Below are positions 23,301-39,200 of a DNA stretch of 64,000 nt, in pieces. The position numbers and the translations under genes were made by a program. A model generated the notes under the pieces. The model was not told the origin of the DNA, searched no databases, and saw nothing but the letters and a program-made list of their open reading frames with translations. This DNA comes from Lethocerus indicus (lineage: Eukaryota > Arthropoda > Insecta > Hemiptera > Belostomatidae). The DNA lies in contig JACDQD010000104.1 of NCBI GenBank assembly GCA_019843655.1, positions 7,316,001 to 7,380,000 of the forward strand. Reading direction: 5' to 3'. The number at the start of each line of letters is the position of its first letter. Position 1 is the stretch's first letter.

Positions 23301-26300
23301 CGTTGCCGCAGCTCACCGAGCACGTGCTCCAATCGCTCCATTCGGACACTTCGCATTCGCTCGGGTAGGACGGGCTCGCCACCTTCGTGTTAGGGAAAAA
23401 ATACCATTCAGGATACGACAGACTGAATGCCGGTACGTTCTCGAAACGTTAAAGCCGTATGCCATAGGGGGATTCTTTTTCTATTTTTATTTTGCAGTTC
23501 ACTGTGTCTATATCCATTATTACTATAATCGAAAACTTTAAAGTAAGCTTTCGATTAATATAATCGACCTATACATATTACCTCTTTAGCATTGTCAGTT
23601 TCTCAATACTCAATAGATCTTAGGTCAAAATGTGCGTTTTATTTTTTATCTATTACACAATCATCCTTTATAGTTATAGTTATAATTGCGATATTTTGCA
23701 TTTTGCTGCTTCTCCCGATAAAGAAACCAGCTAGTGATGGCACTTAACGACGTAGGGGGAATAACGGTTGGGTAACAAAGTAGAGGGATTCAAGGAGTAA
23801 ATCAGGATGAGGGGCGAAACGAGAATGGAAATTCAGCATCCATCTTTCCTTTGAAGTGTTAAATATTTATCAAAAAAAGTTTTAATGCAATGAAATTACT
23901 AAAAGACATTGCTCTTATTTTAATAGGGAGTACTAACTTCAGGAGGACAAGCGAGTCCTTGTTCGCCTGTGCATTCGGCAACTTGTTTCATCTTAATGCG
24001 TATTCTACACTCCTTCCAATATTTCTTCGATTTGAAACTCCTAAACCTGTAGAAAATAAAAATTTAAGAATGACGCGTTACTTTGAATTTTATTTATTGT
24101 TTTCACTGATTTTAAAATACAAATGTGCACTAAAATACGACATATTTTTGTTCCCGGGTATTATTATGTTCCATCATTCCTTGTCCACTACAGGCTATCT
24201 CCGTTTTATAATTGTTTCTCGCGACTCGAATCTCATCAACTTGAGAGGCGTCTCAATTTCAAGGAGAATACAAAATTACCAACACAGAGAGGGAAAATTT
24301 GGGCTTTGTTTATCTTGTTTTAGTATTCATATGCTGTTACACACACAAGTTTTGTTGAAATTTATAATTCAGAATAATTTCAACTGAGAAACGTTTCAAG
24401 CTCCAGTGTACTCGTTAGATTTCAGTTGGGCAGTCCGTTCATGAATGACTGCCTCATTGAATCAATTACATGAGTAATTGCGAAGTAATATCGAACTATT
24501 AATTTAGGATAGCTATTGGGCGATCCGCGAGTGTTTGAATTTAAATGAATTCATTTTCCTCAATTATTGTATTTAATCCTAAGAACGGCGTCGCAATTGT
24601 TACCGGTGTCGATGAGGGTGTAGATTCGTGCGTCTATACCTAATGTGCTTCGTATAAAATGCTATAAATAAAGCATTTTTTCTTATAATTACCTATAATT
24701 ATTTGATATAAGTATTTAATTACCTATTCTTTTCGCCTATACCGCAAGATACAGAACATCCTGACCATACGCTCCACTCAGTTGTTGGGCATTTTTCATC
24801 GCTCGATTCCAATTCCGGTTCAATGTGGCTCTCATGTTGCGTGGGCCTAAATAGTGAATAGCATGTGTTATTCTTCAACAAACAATTATTTCAGCTTAAT
24901 GAAATCAGTATAGAACGTCTTTGCGCGCTTTATTGCAGTGGAGTTTCCATTAATTCAGAACACGATTTAACTTTTCCTCCTGAAAATTAAGGTGTATTAC
25001 GCTCCCAAGCTTATATTAAGGTTTTTATTTATGTTTGACTTAATTGCCATTTAAGTACCAATAAAGAGAACCATTATAATATACAATAATTACTGGAAAT
25101 CAAAGATTACACGCAAATGATAATTATAGTTGTCTTCGTTTTATTTGGTTGGTGATTTTTTCTTCCTACCTTCCTGTTCTTTCTTCTTCAGCAAATATCG
25201 TAATGTAGGCCTATTTATTACCCTTATAAGATATCACTACTCATGTGATTTTCTGTTTCGCGTATTCGGTGCTAACGCAGGTCGGTTTCGACTTTAGCGC
25301 CACCTTTCTTAGCGTTCCAGCAAAATACATACAGACATTCTAGTGCGAGCATTCAGCAATATACTAATAATGGGTTCGTGTCTCGGCAGACGGCATACGT
25401 GAGTAGCTCATTATGTTACTGAAGGAATACTAATGACGATTCAGAAAAGCATATCTATGTTAGAACGGAATAGGCAAGTGAGGAGACCTTCCAACGATTT
25501 ATAAATTCAATAATAAATATGTTGGTTTCTTCTACCTGCACTGGTGGGGAGCGTAGCAGGTCTCCCTCTTGGTCAGTTCCCTGTTGCAGCTGTTCTTCTC
25601 GGCCTCTTGTTCGTTTTTGTAGAAGCGCTGTCTGCTCCTCTTGCCCGACCCGCATGTGGCAGTGCACTCGCTCCAAGGCGACCATTCCCCAACTTCACAG
25701 GCTATACACGGCAAAAAATTTATCACTTATATATCCATCTCATTTAATTTTTCCCTTTCTTTATTTATCAATTTACCTTCATTGTTGCTAAATTCTTCGT
25801 TTAAGGAAGTGCAACTCTTCTCATACAACCTCTGCCTGGTTAAGTACAGCCTGGCCAAAGGCTTCATTTCCTCGCCTGAAAATATTTACTAATTATTTAT
25901 CAAATTAAACAAAGAAAGAATTTGAATTCTTTTTTTATGAATTAGAAATGCTTTTCAATTTAGCCTCAGGCTGTAAATATAATTCATGAGGAATATAACA
26001 TTACCGGAGGGATCGAAGAACGGCGATCTCGGATCGTTGGGGAAGGTCGAAGTTATCTTCCTGATGTGATCTCTGGGCTCGGTCGGCATGTCGGGAGACT
26101 TGAAATTTAAAATAAATTCAAATCAGCGAACATTTTTCTATTTTCTATTCCCTTTGAGGGGTTTCTAGCAGTCGGGGACAAGCGGCACGAAATAAAAGTT
26201 ACAGAAAACCGAGGCAAGGTTTAAGCCAAGCTCTCGAGCTCAGATTATATGAGATACTCAAACATTGAAGTGGAGTACTAGATGGTACTATAAATGGGTT

Positions 26301-29300
26301 TACGGTCCATAAAACAAACTATTATAACAAAAATGATGAAGGAATGATTTCGGGTCGTTGTCTAGGATTTGGCGGCAGATGGTGTTGGACAGAGGCAAAC
26401 TGTCGAGGGAGAGAAAATAATAATTATTGGGAGGACCAATAAGCTGAAGTCGGGCTGTGTTCGCAGAGAATGTCTAACAAATCCGCCGGGTTTTAGCCCG
26501 GAGTTAATTGAGAAATGTATTTTCCTAGTAAATTCAGGAAGGGGAATTATGCGGTTTGAGAGCCTTAATGAGTTATTATTTAATCCAAATCATTAAATCT
26601 TTTCCAGATCCTACTAACTACTAAAACGTGAAAATGCGGGCGAATAAAGAGCAGAGAATTCGAGAATTCATTACAGATAATAAACCAACGGCATTACACC
26701 CAATTTCTTGTTGGCTCAGTATTCAACTAAAAGCTCTATTAAAAACATAGGTTAAATTTCCAGTTTGAGTTTATTTTCAATTAACTCAAGTTCTCTCACC
26801 TGCTTTCCTTTTGAAACACGTTGAAATATGTGGAGTCAGCCCTGGTTATATGCCTCAGTGTTGGGAAAAATTCTGAAGTATCTCTGCATATTTACAGTAC
26901 CTCACAATATCACTATCACGAGACCGCATGGGACCAATCAGGCGACTGCAGAAAATCATTTACAGTATGCCTAATCTCGGCGCTTTTTCCCAATATTGTC
27001 GGCACTCTTAATTTTCCAGTTGAGAATAAGTCGAGCAAAACTCCAGTTTTAATTCCCTTTTATTATTTCCCTCCATTCGACTTTTCTTGAGTATTATACA
27101 GTAGCAAAAAATAAAAAAAAACAAAGTTAAAAACTCTTTCCGCCTATAATCGCCTGGAATAAGGTGAGGGAAGTTCTGCAGGTAATGCACGATGTATTCC
27201 TTTATTAAAAACGGGCAAGAAAAAAACATTTCCTGTGGAAAAAATGTAATTACCCTCTAAACAGTTGGCGGCCCTTCCTGCGGAAAACAAACAGCTTGGG
27301 GCTTTTGTTTGAATAGTCTCACTTAATAAGCGGGGTCTAATTGATGCTGTAAAAGTTTGTTAGCTTTTTTTTCCTCTTTCCTGTGTGCTGTCTGAAAGAA
27401 CAAACTTTGTACACTATTAACTCTACTCTAGCCTGGTTGGTGGGGGGGGGGTCCTAGAATTACAAAGTTTACACGCTGGGGGCGGAGTCGAAGTTAAAGT
27501 CAACTTAAAAAGTTCTTTTCTGTATAGTGGGTGGAAATCTGAGCAATCCGACTGTTGGCATTTGTGTACCGGATAACCCTTATCGGCTACCCCATATCTT
27601 TTTAATTCCGGACAACTGAATCCCAGGTACAGGAGCATTGATTTCAGGCATTGAACAAGAAAACTTTTCGGATATGTTATATAGTTCAATACTTCAAGAG
27701 GGAGAGAATTCAGCCAGGGATTTAGTGAAGGAGTGCTGTGAACAAAGTCGAAGTACATGTACGAGTGTGTATACACCCTCACATAAGCAGACACAACGCA
27801 CACACATAAGGGTGTTCTGAAAATAGGATTTCGTTATCGTTTTATTCATGAATGTGAAAAAGCCCCGCGAAGGTAGATTGCGTATCAGCGATACAGAGCC
27901 GTATAATGTTATTTTAGATAATTTAAGGTGTTATTCTGGGAGTAGGCGACGGTTTGGAATATCATTATCTCTGGCGATTTTCCTGTATTTGTAAGTAAAC
28001 TATGGAAATTACTAATTTTGAGCTTCCCATTCCAGATATTATATAGAAGTTAATATACCACACTCTCAGTTACATCAAAATGGCAATGTACCTCACTAGA
28101 TTGGTCAAGTGTATGCAGTCGTCAATTTTTTATTTTAATTTAGCCACCTTGGAGTTTGGCCACATTACTCTTGGCTACATTGGATGACCGATTGGATAAG
28201 GCAATATAACCTCACAACCTGTATATGGATACGGTCCAATGGAGATTACAGAAAAGAAAATTGCAGGAGAGTTAACTGAAAGTAAATGATTAGCTATCGA
28301 TTGATTACCGTGTAAGTGATGCCGCTGTCGGTGCCCGCATCCCACGGGAAGAGGTTCACCGTCGCCGTCTCCAACCAACTACAGTTTCCTAGGCACAGCT
28401 CCATGCCGGACACGCCGACTATCCAATCCGGTGAGGGATCTGCAAATATTGGATAACCCCGTCAATATACAAAGCACAAATACGATAGGACCTCCTGTGA
28501 ACTACAATTTTTATAATTATATTTAGTTTAGATGACAAATTTTATCGCCACTCATTGATGGTACTCCTGCTCCAGCCCTTAATCACTTTCTGTCTCTACT
28601 TCCTGATTTGGTCCTATATAACTAGTCTGGTTTGAGCGTCTCGCCATCGTCAATATTAAATAGTCTTTCGAGACTGTCGGCACTAATAGTCTGGCTGTAT
28701 TCTATTATATTACTAGATGGGATTCTACCGGCAGAAGATCGGAAGAATGATGAGGGCGAGAGTCCTATCAATAATACATAATGTGATAACGCGACATTAA
28801 CCAAACACAACAGCGGCAGTAAACCAGCGGTGACAGTACTGACAGGATGCTTCATCAACAGCAGCCCTAATGTCAACTGTACATTGTATTACTGACTGAG
28901 ACGAAACCGTTTTAGCTTAGAACTAAACAGGAGAGAGGAGACGCGAATATCTTGATCGAATATCGAAATGAATAGTAATTTTTACTCTAAACTCTAATTT
29001 TGTATTCAAATTTTAACGAGAGTGTTGTTACTCTTGTCGTATTTACTATAAATCAAGAAAGAGTGCCCGAGCGTTTCGCTTACCTTCCGTCAATGGCTTA
29101 GTCATCCCGACTTGTCGACCGAAGCGAGGATGGAGGAAACTTACACCGGTGTGGACTTAAAGCGTATTACAGTTTATATTATGTACAGGACCCCCGTAAT
29201 CTGTTGCTAGTTAAGTTAATATGGCTTACCGATCATGGAAACAAGCGATATTAGGTGGTGTTTGCTGTCCACCCTGAATACAGCGTATGTTTGCCCAGTC

Positions 29301-30237
29301 ACGTTAGGATAGCTGATACCTCGTGCTTTTATAATCGTCCTGATGTTCTCAGACTGTAATAAAACAACGGTCGACATTACACAAACACACTATTGTAAAT
29401 GACTGTCTGTCGATAAAAACTAAATTCAAATCTTAATGACCTGATTTTTGAGTTCAGCTTCAAGCATTCTGGTTGAACCCCTTTCGGCCACTTGTTTTAG
29501 TCCTTCCGATGCTATACCACCGTATTCCCAGAACCTAGATATACAAAAATATATTGCGAACAATTACTCATTATTCAAATAGCTCTCTTGAAATTGTGGA
29601 ATGTGTGTTTGACCGGAAAATGGCAATTATTTCATTATTACTAATGTCGTTACAACATACGAAACAACTATCGTGAACACCTGCGAATATAAGTTTTTAT
29701 TGTCCTCCAATTGACAGTAATTGATGCCCTAAAAGTAACGGGTCGTATTCTGACGATCGTTAACAGACAATATCTGACAGAAATAAAAAACGATAAGAAA
29801 AGGTTATAGTGGAGTTGTTCAATTACCTATATGAATTGGTGTGGGAAGCGCCGATGACGTCACTAAATCTTGGCACCCAGCTAGAGTTGCTAGGGAAATC
29901 TTTGGGATGAGTATGCCTCGACCAAAGACCTTCGAAAGTCACCTGTAAATTTATATATTTTACTAATATATACCACTCAATAACTAACAAGAAAGAGGCT
30001 GTGGTATTGGGAAAATTATCCCATTCATCAAATGTTATATATCAAATTCTGGTTCGGGGTTTTGCTAGTCCTTTTACTGGTGTTGACTGAATTCAAAAAT
30101 GATATCTTCTTAGGTCTTTTAACCATGCACCCTATGACTGTTTTACTACAATAAGACCTGCTTTTCATTCCTGAAATTGTCTTGCGTGTTGGAAATATTT
30201 CCTCTCTTGGCACCTGAATGTTAAATATGTATGTATG

Positions 30238-30290
<53 letters not shown>

Positions 30291-33200
30291 GCGTGTACAT
30301 ATAGAAGTACCTCGTACTTGGCCTCGTCACAGGCGCAGCACTGGCGTTCTGAGCCCCCAGTGGACTGCGAATGTATGTCGTAGTTGAAAAGGTGGCTGCC
30401 TGACGGTGGTGCAGCCTCGCACAGGGTCTTGATCAGGGTGCCCTCATCCTCGTACCACACTGAACCGCTTTCTATTACAGTCGCCCTAGAATCACACACG
30501 CAGAATAAATTATTCTGTACTGACCTAATTAACAAACTGTTCACGAGGCGGTAAATTGCGCCGTACAGTTCAATAATTGTTCTGCAAGCGGTTTTATGAG
30601 TTATAATCGAAAACAAATGCCTACATTTATATCTGTCGGCGGATTAAGCAGGATCGTTCGGTTTGTATTCGAAAAGGTCGTTACGAATTTATGCACGTTT
30701 TGTTTAGGGGGAATCAATCCTACGTCCGTTTTATTTACAACCGGAGGAAATCCTATTTTAAACTCAACACGAGAGCGCATCTAGCCCGCTAATTATCAGA
30801 AACGGATTGATAATTTCGACTGCGCGGAATATTCATTAATCGGCGGTGTTGTTAAATTTACCGTGGCCGAGGGATAATACTGGATTTACTTGGACAATGG
30901 AAAAATTCCCGTTCATGAATACGGTCGAGCTTAGTACAAAATAGAGCGGGATGAGAGAATGTGATGCATGAACAAATAAGCGTTAACAACCGAATCCGGA
31001 TCGCGTTTCCATTTATTTTCCTCAACCATACGTAGTCCAGGAGTGTGAATTAATTTCGCCCAACAGCGATCCTCAAGCTGTCGTTTAATCGCGATAGAAT
31101 AAAATTCGAGTTCCAGAAATTGAAAATGGAAATTCGGTCTCGCCGGTTTTATCTGATGGCGTTTTAAGCGTCTGCATTTTTCCGAATTGATCGTTTGTCG
31201 GCGGCCGCCCATTCCGCAACCGCGTTCAGATTGAGTTACTTATCGCTGATTTTCTTTCCTAGTGATATATGGTGGGGATATTTCCGAACGGTTGGTAACG
31301 CTGCTGGCGTCGCGTTACGTAAACCGCTTATCGGTTAATGGGATAGATTCTGGAGAGAAAAGAAAGAAACCTAACCGACTAATCTATTTTTTTTATGCCT
31401 CATAGATCTCTAGTTATCATAGCGTGACCGACAAGAGATAAAAGGAGACGGTATGCGTCTCAAAGCGTTCCATTGTCCACAATCGAACATATTACATTAA
31501 TTCTTCGTTGATAGTTGGCATCAGAATGGACTCTTTATGTTACTACTGTCACATTCGTAGGCACAATAAGCGGTACAAGAAGATTACGTATATTTCGTTG
31601 CGGTTTGTTTCAAGAAATTGATTTGTAATATTAATGAAAATTAAGCTATAACATTTTGTTGTATGTACAATAAATGTGCTGGTACGAAAATTCAGTTAGT
31701 GTTATCGAGTTTGTAGGTGTTACTTCATGCTATTTGTACAGAATACCGCGAAAAAATGTTCAATATGTAATGATGTAAGAAATAATTGATGTATTGGAAA
31801 ATTTGTACTTCAATTCTTAATTTTATGTTAAAGAGAATTTATTAACAGATTTTACGTTTGCTATGTAAAAGAAATAGTGTATCGCGATATTCTGTCTGCA
31901 TAGGCTCATGTCGATCCAATACTGTTTTGGTGTTTCTTAGTTGTTGAGTTTTTCGCAAATTTCTTTCGCTTTGTTTCCACACAATCATGGAAGGCTTCCT
32001 CCTTCAGGATCGAGAAAACTACGGTATTCCAAACCAACGTAGATAACATAGATTTTGTATTGGAATCTCTCTTTTGGTTGTCTTGCTCTCAAGACTTTGA
32101 AGCCCCCGCCGTTGGTTTCTCTGGGACTCTTCTCCGGACAGCAGATAACGCGTATTCCAAACTGAAAATAGTAGCCTGTCATACCTGAAGATGACGCAGT
32201 GCGGAATGGGGGACTGGGAGGCGGGAGGCGCTACCCAGTAGACCTGGACCTCGGTCTTTGGCTGAGTGTTGGTGTGGGTGATGAGGTTGTGGCAGGTGGG
32301 GCTGTAGCGCGCCGCGGTGTCGAACAGGAGGGTGAGCGTGCCGGCGCTGGCAGGGCCGCCGATGCCGCCCCCTTCCGGCCCCCTCACCGCCGGCTCAACT
32401 GTCAGGCTGAAACCCACGAATTTCGCCTGACCGCTTCCTCTACCGCCGAGGCCCTCGCTACCTTTCAGCACCACTGTAAGGCATACTACATGTTATGACA
32501 AGAACTGAGTACTCGCGATAAAAGACTACTATAAAATTTCTCATTGAACCTTCACAATTATATGTCCCACGTTTCGCCGTTGATGCACAGGAACGTCTAA
32601 TAATTTATGAATCTCGGATTCTTTTCATCTTAAAAAAGAAAATATCAACTTAAAATACATTATAAACCATTTCCTTTGTTAATATATTTCAATGATATTT
32701 CAATAAAACATTGACGGGTACGTTTCTCAACGGTAATTTTTTTTAAAGTTTGTCAGGTACTCGGAAGGAAATTTATGCGACGTTCGAATTCGATTGTTAC
32801 CAGCGATAATGCGAAGATTTAAAGCGAAGAAGTCGGAAAGCCTAATTAGCGTCGGGGGAATTACTTTGAAGAGTCCGGAAAATTGCGAACGAATTAAGAA
32901 CGTCTAGCAAATGATATAACACCGGGGGGAGTTACACGGAGTTAATTGGTGCGACCAACTTACAGCGAGCGAACCCGTCCAACCACCCACCGTCATCCCC
33001 AATCAATTACAATTTATTTCGGTCGGTCGCAGAAAAAAAGAAAAGGAAATAGTAGGGGGGAGGGGGGAGGGACAGGAAAAAGGAGAAGAGAAGTGTCGGG
33101 AAAATCAGATCTGTCCGAGAAAGTTTTTTCAAGCTCTAGTGCACTTCATGTCTTTCTCGCTCTCGGCGACCCCGATTAAATAACCCCAATTGAACCGAAG

Positions 33201-36200
33201 AATGTTTCTTTACCATTCTGTTCGTCAAATATGTTAATAAACTTAAACTTAACAATCATATTTACTATTAATGTATTCTAAGTAATTTATAGTATTTAGT
33301 ACTAATTTCATAAGATCCAATGATTGTGTAAGATTGTTCTAATCCAATCCAATCGGTTACCATCAGCAAATATGAAATCACTGCAACAGTTATAGTGTTG
33401 CAAATCTTCGCGGACGGTACCATAAATCAAGACTATATTAGACTCGTTGTGAATATAATAAATTATAACGCCTTAGTCGGCAGTTTAACCGCAGGCTGGT
33501 GCCCTAGTAGGAGTAAGGGGGGTCGCAGTTAAGGGGGTCCAGTTGTTGTGGGCTGGATACGTGCCCTTCAGACCCGACCTTACGTTTTAACCCCGGCGCT
33601 ACGTTCCTTGGCCGTTATTTGCACACGTTGCCCGTCCCTAAAAACCCCCCGCCTCCCCCCGGGTTCTACCCTGTCTGCATATCAAACATTTCCACTTCCG
33701 TCCCCTCGACGCCCCACCGAAACTAATGCTTGAAATGAAGGATCGTTCAGGTCACACGGAGTCCTTCCGCGGGGGGAATTAATTCTGGGTTTACGTTTTT
33801 GCTGGCCTTCTCAATAAAGTGTTTCTACCATCGTTCCGTCGATTTACGGTCTCCAATCCCCTTGCTTATGGTATTCGGTGCGGATAGGACACTTTATCGG
33901 CTGCTAGAGCCGGAACATGGCTAGAATGTGGGTATTGCAAATTGATTAATCAAGCGAATCAAGGTGAATTAAGAACGAGAAGATAGATGAGGATAGAAGA
34001 CGAGAAGTATGCGGGATAGGAGATTTTACCCCAGTCCCATTCCGATTCACGGTGCGGGTGAAGGGTTTTTCCAACTCCTGCATGTAGAACCGTTCTGTTA
34101 ATTTTTATGCACCCTGTTTCCTTCGGGAACTGAGATTTCATCTATTTTTTAAATATCTCCTATCGTTTCAACAGTACCCGCAATGACGTCTAGGCAAATA
34201 GCCAATCCGAATTAACGGTAAAGTCCATCTGGATATATACTTCAAAATTGTGCCCAAAGAATAGTGCAAAGTGAACATAGGGTGTGGAAACAGGGTGAGG
34301 GAGGGGTGGGGGTAATAAATAATAAATCCACTTATAGGCTCCAACCCCGGTGGTGGGTTTCTCTTTCTACAGGACGGGCTCGCTGGGCGGGTGCCAAGCG
34401 GTGCTCTCAGGTTGGCAGGATTGTGCCAGATAGCGAGGGGCCAGGGCTGCCACCCCTCCTATAATATAATATGACGCTAATTGACCTGACCTGGTCCCCG
34501 GCTCGTGGTCCGGGGGGGGACGGACGGACCCAAACCACAAACCCCGATGGGGGGAACGAGACCATTGTTTAACCACAAATCATTATCACAGATAACGCAC
34601 ACGGGCATGCATCGCAGACACACATGGACGTTAAATCAACATAATATAGATATCTGCGTGCAATAAACATATATACCTTTCTATATGTTAAAAATCCGAT
34701 TAAACAGGTGCTAGTAAACACTGGTGTCTAGCAATTAACTTATAATAGTTATAATTTATCGTAGGGAGGTCAGAGATGCGATTCTCTGAGTGATGTATTG
34801 CAAGTTATTGAAAACGAGCGATTAAAATGTTCCCTTTTCTTAATGGAGACGGAAGAAGATAGATGGTCTCAGAGATTGATTCGAGGAAATACAGAGTGCT
34901 GAAGCCGGCCAGGTATTCCAAAGAAAAGCAGGATAATACGCCACGAGGACTCGTTAAGATTATCAACTCGTGTAGAGAAATATTTTTAAATTCGGGTTAC
35001 AATAATTAAGTAAAATACCTGCATACCCTTTGTCCTAAAATATAGCCAACCTACAGCAGTAGTAGTAATTTCATGTTTATCCATAACATTCTTACATAGT
35101 TATTCGGACTGGTTGGTGATGACAGTTTAAACAAATCATGAAAAGAAACTAGGAACAAGCCCAAAAAATTACATTGTACATAGTTTTCACATGCATTTTT
35201 GAGAAATAATTTTTAATGACCAAGGTTTCACTCTTAGTACTCCTTAACTAAAAATTGTTCATATTCCATTGGGGAATTAAGGCGTTTTAATGGAAACGCA
35301 TACTTCAAGTTCCACATAAGATTTAAACGAATCCCCCTGTGATTTATTATTCGATGACACCCCCGTGTCTATTAATTATACCTCGACTCTTTGTTGCGCG
35401 TTTTTCATTTTTTAGAAAACATTCAAGGACTCAGTCGTTGCAAAAGGTATTTTTATACAAAGGCTCGTGTTTTTACTCCTCCACGCGTTCGCCTGTGCTG
35501 TCAGCATATAGGTTTCATCGTTTCAAAGGCTGACTAGGTTGAAATGAAAATGTATATTTGAAATACCCATATATTCTGTGAATATATGAAAACTGAAGGT
35601 TGCTTCCCCGTAATGCCTCAATATTTTGTTCGTCATTTGTATAGTTTTATCAATAATCAATCCTTGAACTGAGACATAAAAAAATGAAAGCAATACGCTC
35701 CACCGACCGTGATTTATCGTTTTTCCCAGTAATCTATCCTAGTATCATTGCTCATAGAATATTTAAAAATTCTGTTTAATTTCATAAACACGAAATATTA
35801 TCGTGTTATCAATTTATCCTCTGTCTCTACTATACAAATCTCAGTTGGTTTTATCTTCTTTAGTATTTTCTGTATTATATAATTTAAATGTAAATAATTT
35901 AAATTTATGACAAGGAAAGTTCATTCGGAATATAAAAATCCATAGGAAATTACAAATCTATAAAATATCATATATTAGTGTTATGATGTTAGGATCCATT
36001 TTCTAAAAATACGGATTACTCCATGAAATTGATAATAAGAGCAACAAAAATCATTTTCCACGTCCGATATCTAGTTGGAATATTATTGAAAAATAAAGAA
36101 AAAATTACATTGCTCGTGTATATTATGATAAAGAGGGGTCGCCCTTTTTTAGTCCCCTTGCAGAACTATTTTTGTAAGAACAGTACCCTGTCGTTAGTGG

Positions 36201-39200
36201 AATTTCATTTTTTCTGCTTCCTTTTTTTTATATGCCTGGAATTATTTCTATCGTAATAGCAATAATAAAAAAATATAGAATATAGTAAAGTTTGTTTCAA
36301 GCATAACACAATTAAAAAATTAACATGATTACAAGTGGATAAAAATTAAACACTCATTTATTGTGTAGGCAAGAGGAAAAACCCGCCATTCTCCCGGAAA
36401 CTGGTATAAATCCTTCTTCCGTCTAGCTTATGAAATATGTATTGTGGTTGAAACTCCATTTTCGGTGTACTGAAAAATTAAAACTGCGATAAAAACCCGA
36501 AGTTGGTTTTTACGCGCTAACGTCGCTTTTGCGATCAGAACGGGCTATTTTGCGAACACCGGTTATCATATTTCTCTGACAGTCACACGCTGGTCTTTCC
36601 TTGTTCATTGTGAGCTCTTTTACAAAACATTACGTTCAATTATCCCCCGAGTTATTTCTGTAATATTTGATCAGTCATTTGGCAAATCCTCTTGCTGCCA
36701 CCTTGTGTATTTACATTCACCTTTTATCCACCCGTATATAAATTTATCACGTTTAAAGAAATCAGGTCCTTCTGGGGTAGTGAACAAAGTGAATTAGAAC
36801 TCGAATATGGAAATTGTCGTGTCAAATGCCAGGATTTATTTCTAGGGGAAAATATGACCGTTATCAATTGTGCCCAATTTGACCACACAATTTCTATCGT
36901 AGTTCCAAATCAAACTGGAAGAAATAATAGTCGAGGGATCATTTGTGTTTCAGGGTCAAGGTTCCTCTGTGCCATTCCTATTTGGATTTGTATGTCAATA
37001 TTAGGAGGCTAAATTATAAATGTCAAATTATCGATTTATAAAATTGATAACCGAATTCAGAGCTATTTGAATTATTCGTCTATTTATTAAACGATAAAAA
37101 TTAAACAAAAAAGAAATTTATGGACAGGTGGATGAATGCAGTCATGAAGAAATAACAATTCGGAATGTTACAACTCATTCCTATCTGTTCTTGCTTGTTT
37201 GGTCAAGTCCCAAACCTGAGTTCGTAGAATCGGTGTGGTATATTAAATTATTTTTACTGAAAAACCAATTACAGCAGTTTTCAACTATTTTCTTTTTTAT
37301 CATCATGGCAGTACGGCGTATCTCATTGCCAGTAGCGACGGAAAATTCGCCGGTAATTGATAGTATGAATCGAATTATCGAACGAACAATATTTCTGTAA
37401 TCGTAATTACAATTAGAAGAGCCAACAAATACCAGAGTAACATCGGAAACACGAGTTATCGATGTTTATAATCAGTTATAAGAAATGATGCTCTAACGTT
37501 TTTACATTACGCCACATTTCTGGGATAAATAGTTCTCTCTTGTTAACCTCTGCCCTCTATTAATTAGTTTTTAATTTCTACGTTTTAGGCATATATTTTT
37601 TTAAGTAGTCTTATTATTGAAATAGGAAGGAATAATTCGAACGACTGAGTGTTTTTATGTGGTTCTTAACAGAATGGAATAATCCAAGCTGTTGTGGTTG
37701 GATTATGCAGATCCAGGACAGCAAGAGTGATGATATTCTGAATAAATATTGCCCAATTAACGCTGCGAATTAATGGCAGAAAATACAGAATTACTTCGTA
37801 ATTTACGAGTCCCTATTGATCATGTCAACCAGGATTAAACAGTGGTGCCACAGACAAAAGAATACAGGAAACGCTCTTGAGTAATTATGCAATAATTTTG
37901 CACATTATAGCAATAATGTTCTATAGGAAAAAAAACATTTACAATTCAGTTACTATGGATGAACGAAATAATCTGGACCGAAGAAAAACTCTATTATGTA
38001 TACTGGAAAATTCGTTTTTAATGTAATCTATTCAGGCATGGAAATGAAACGTCTGGAAATTACATTAAGCTTTTCTTTGACCGAGAAACGATAAAAAAAA
38101 GACGGAAGGGCCCATGTTAAATTGCTCAGTGGTGAAAGTAGATGGAAAATTAATATTTTATTTTATTTCATTTATAAAATTATAAGCAACAATTTTATTG
38201 AAGGTCATTATTGTTTCTTTTCTCTTAAAAATTGAAACATTTTCTCTGGGGCCTTAAGTGGGGGCCTTTTCTCCATCCCTTGGGTTTTGGGTAATTGATT
38301 ATAAGGCCTTAGGAATACTTGTCGTATGCCAGGATAAGACGTCCTGTCGTGTATTGTCACTCAATTATGACTATAATTGCGACAAACTATAGCGACCAGT
38401 AATCACTTGAATGGCGGTGAATTTGTCGTTTCAGAATACCTCATTCGTTGACTAATAAATTGGGATTTTAAGGATCTCCTAATACCGGGTTATCTTTTCG
38501 AATCTCGCAAGATACGCTTTCGGGCACGCTTTTTTGAATTTATACGCGATCATGAAGTTATCTCCTTAGTACCGGTCGTGATATTAATTTGATAGGTTTA
38601 CTTTGGTTATTATCGGGGTCAAATTGTTGCCTTCGCTTCAACTAATTTCTAGTTTGGTATACCGTAGTTTTCTTGATCTTCCGCCGGTTTGGTGTTTTGC
38701 TAGACCGGTTTCGGCCCTCTTCAGTAACAGTGTCGCTTTTCGATTAGCCGCGAATTCGAATCTGAATTCCGATCTTATCGGAACGAAAAATATCTAGCCA
38801 TCTCGCCAAGTCTCGGGATAAGTTTTGTGGGGGGGTCTTTAATTATGTCTTTATTTATGTTCCATGGTTCGGCCGATCCCCGTCTGTTCATCGAATACAA
38901 CAAACATGAATACCCGTTTTCAGCTCCTAATGCGCCCGTTGCAATCTTAAACGGGCGCCATCGCATCCCGTGCAACAAGCGAAACCGGGAGTCGATTCGA
39001 AGTAGACGGCTTAAGAACGCTGAGAGGGAGGGGGCGGGTGAGACGCCAGCAGAAAAACACTAGCCCACAAAACCCAAAAATAGAATGGCCGCGCGAATTC
39101 CTAGAGTCCAAACAAAAACAACAAACCTGAATGTTGGCCCAGAGCCCGACGTCAAATGCACAGCAGAGTTTCGGACCCCTTTCAAAAAAGGGATGGAAGG

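Noticed and set aside
30028..30330. 100-residue minus-strand ORF with alternating Tyr-Ile
   Set aside because: It is a read-through of the (TA)n microsatellite.
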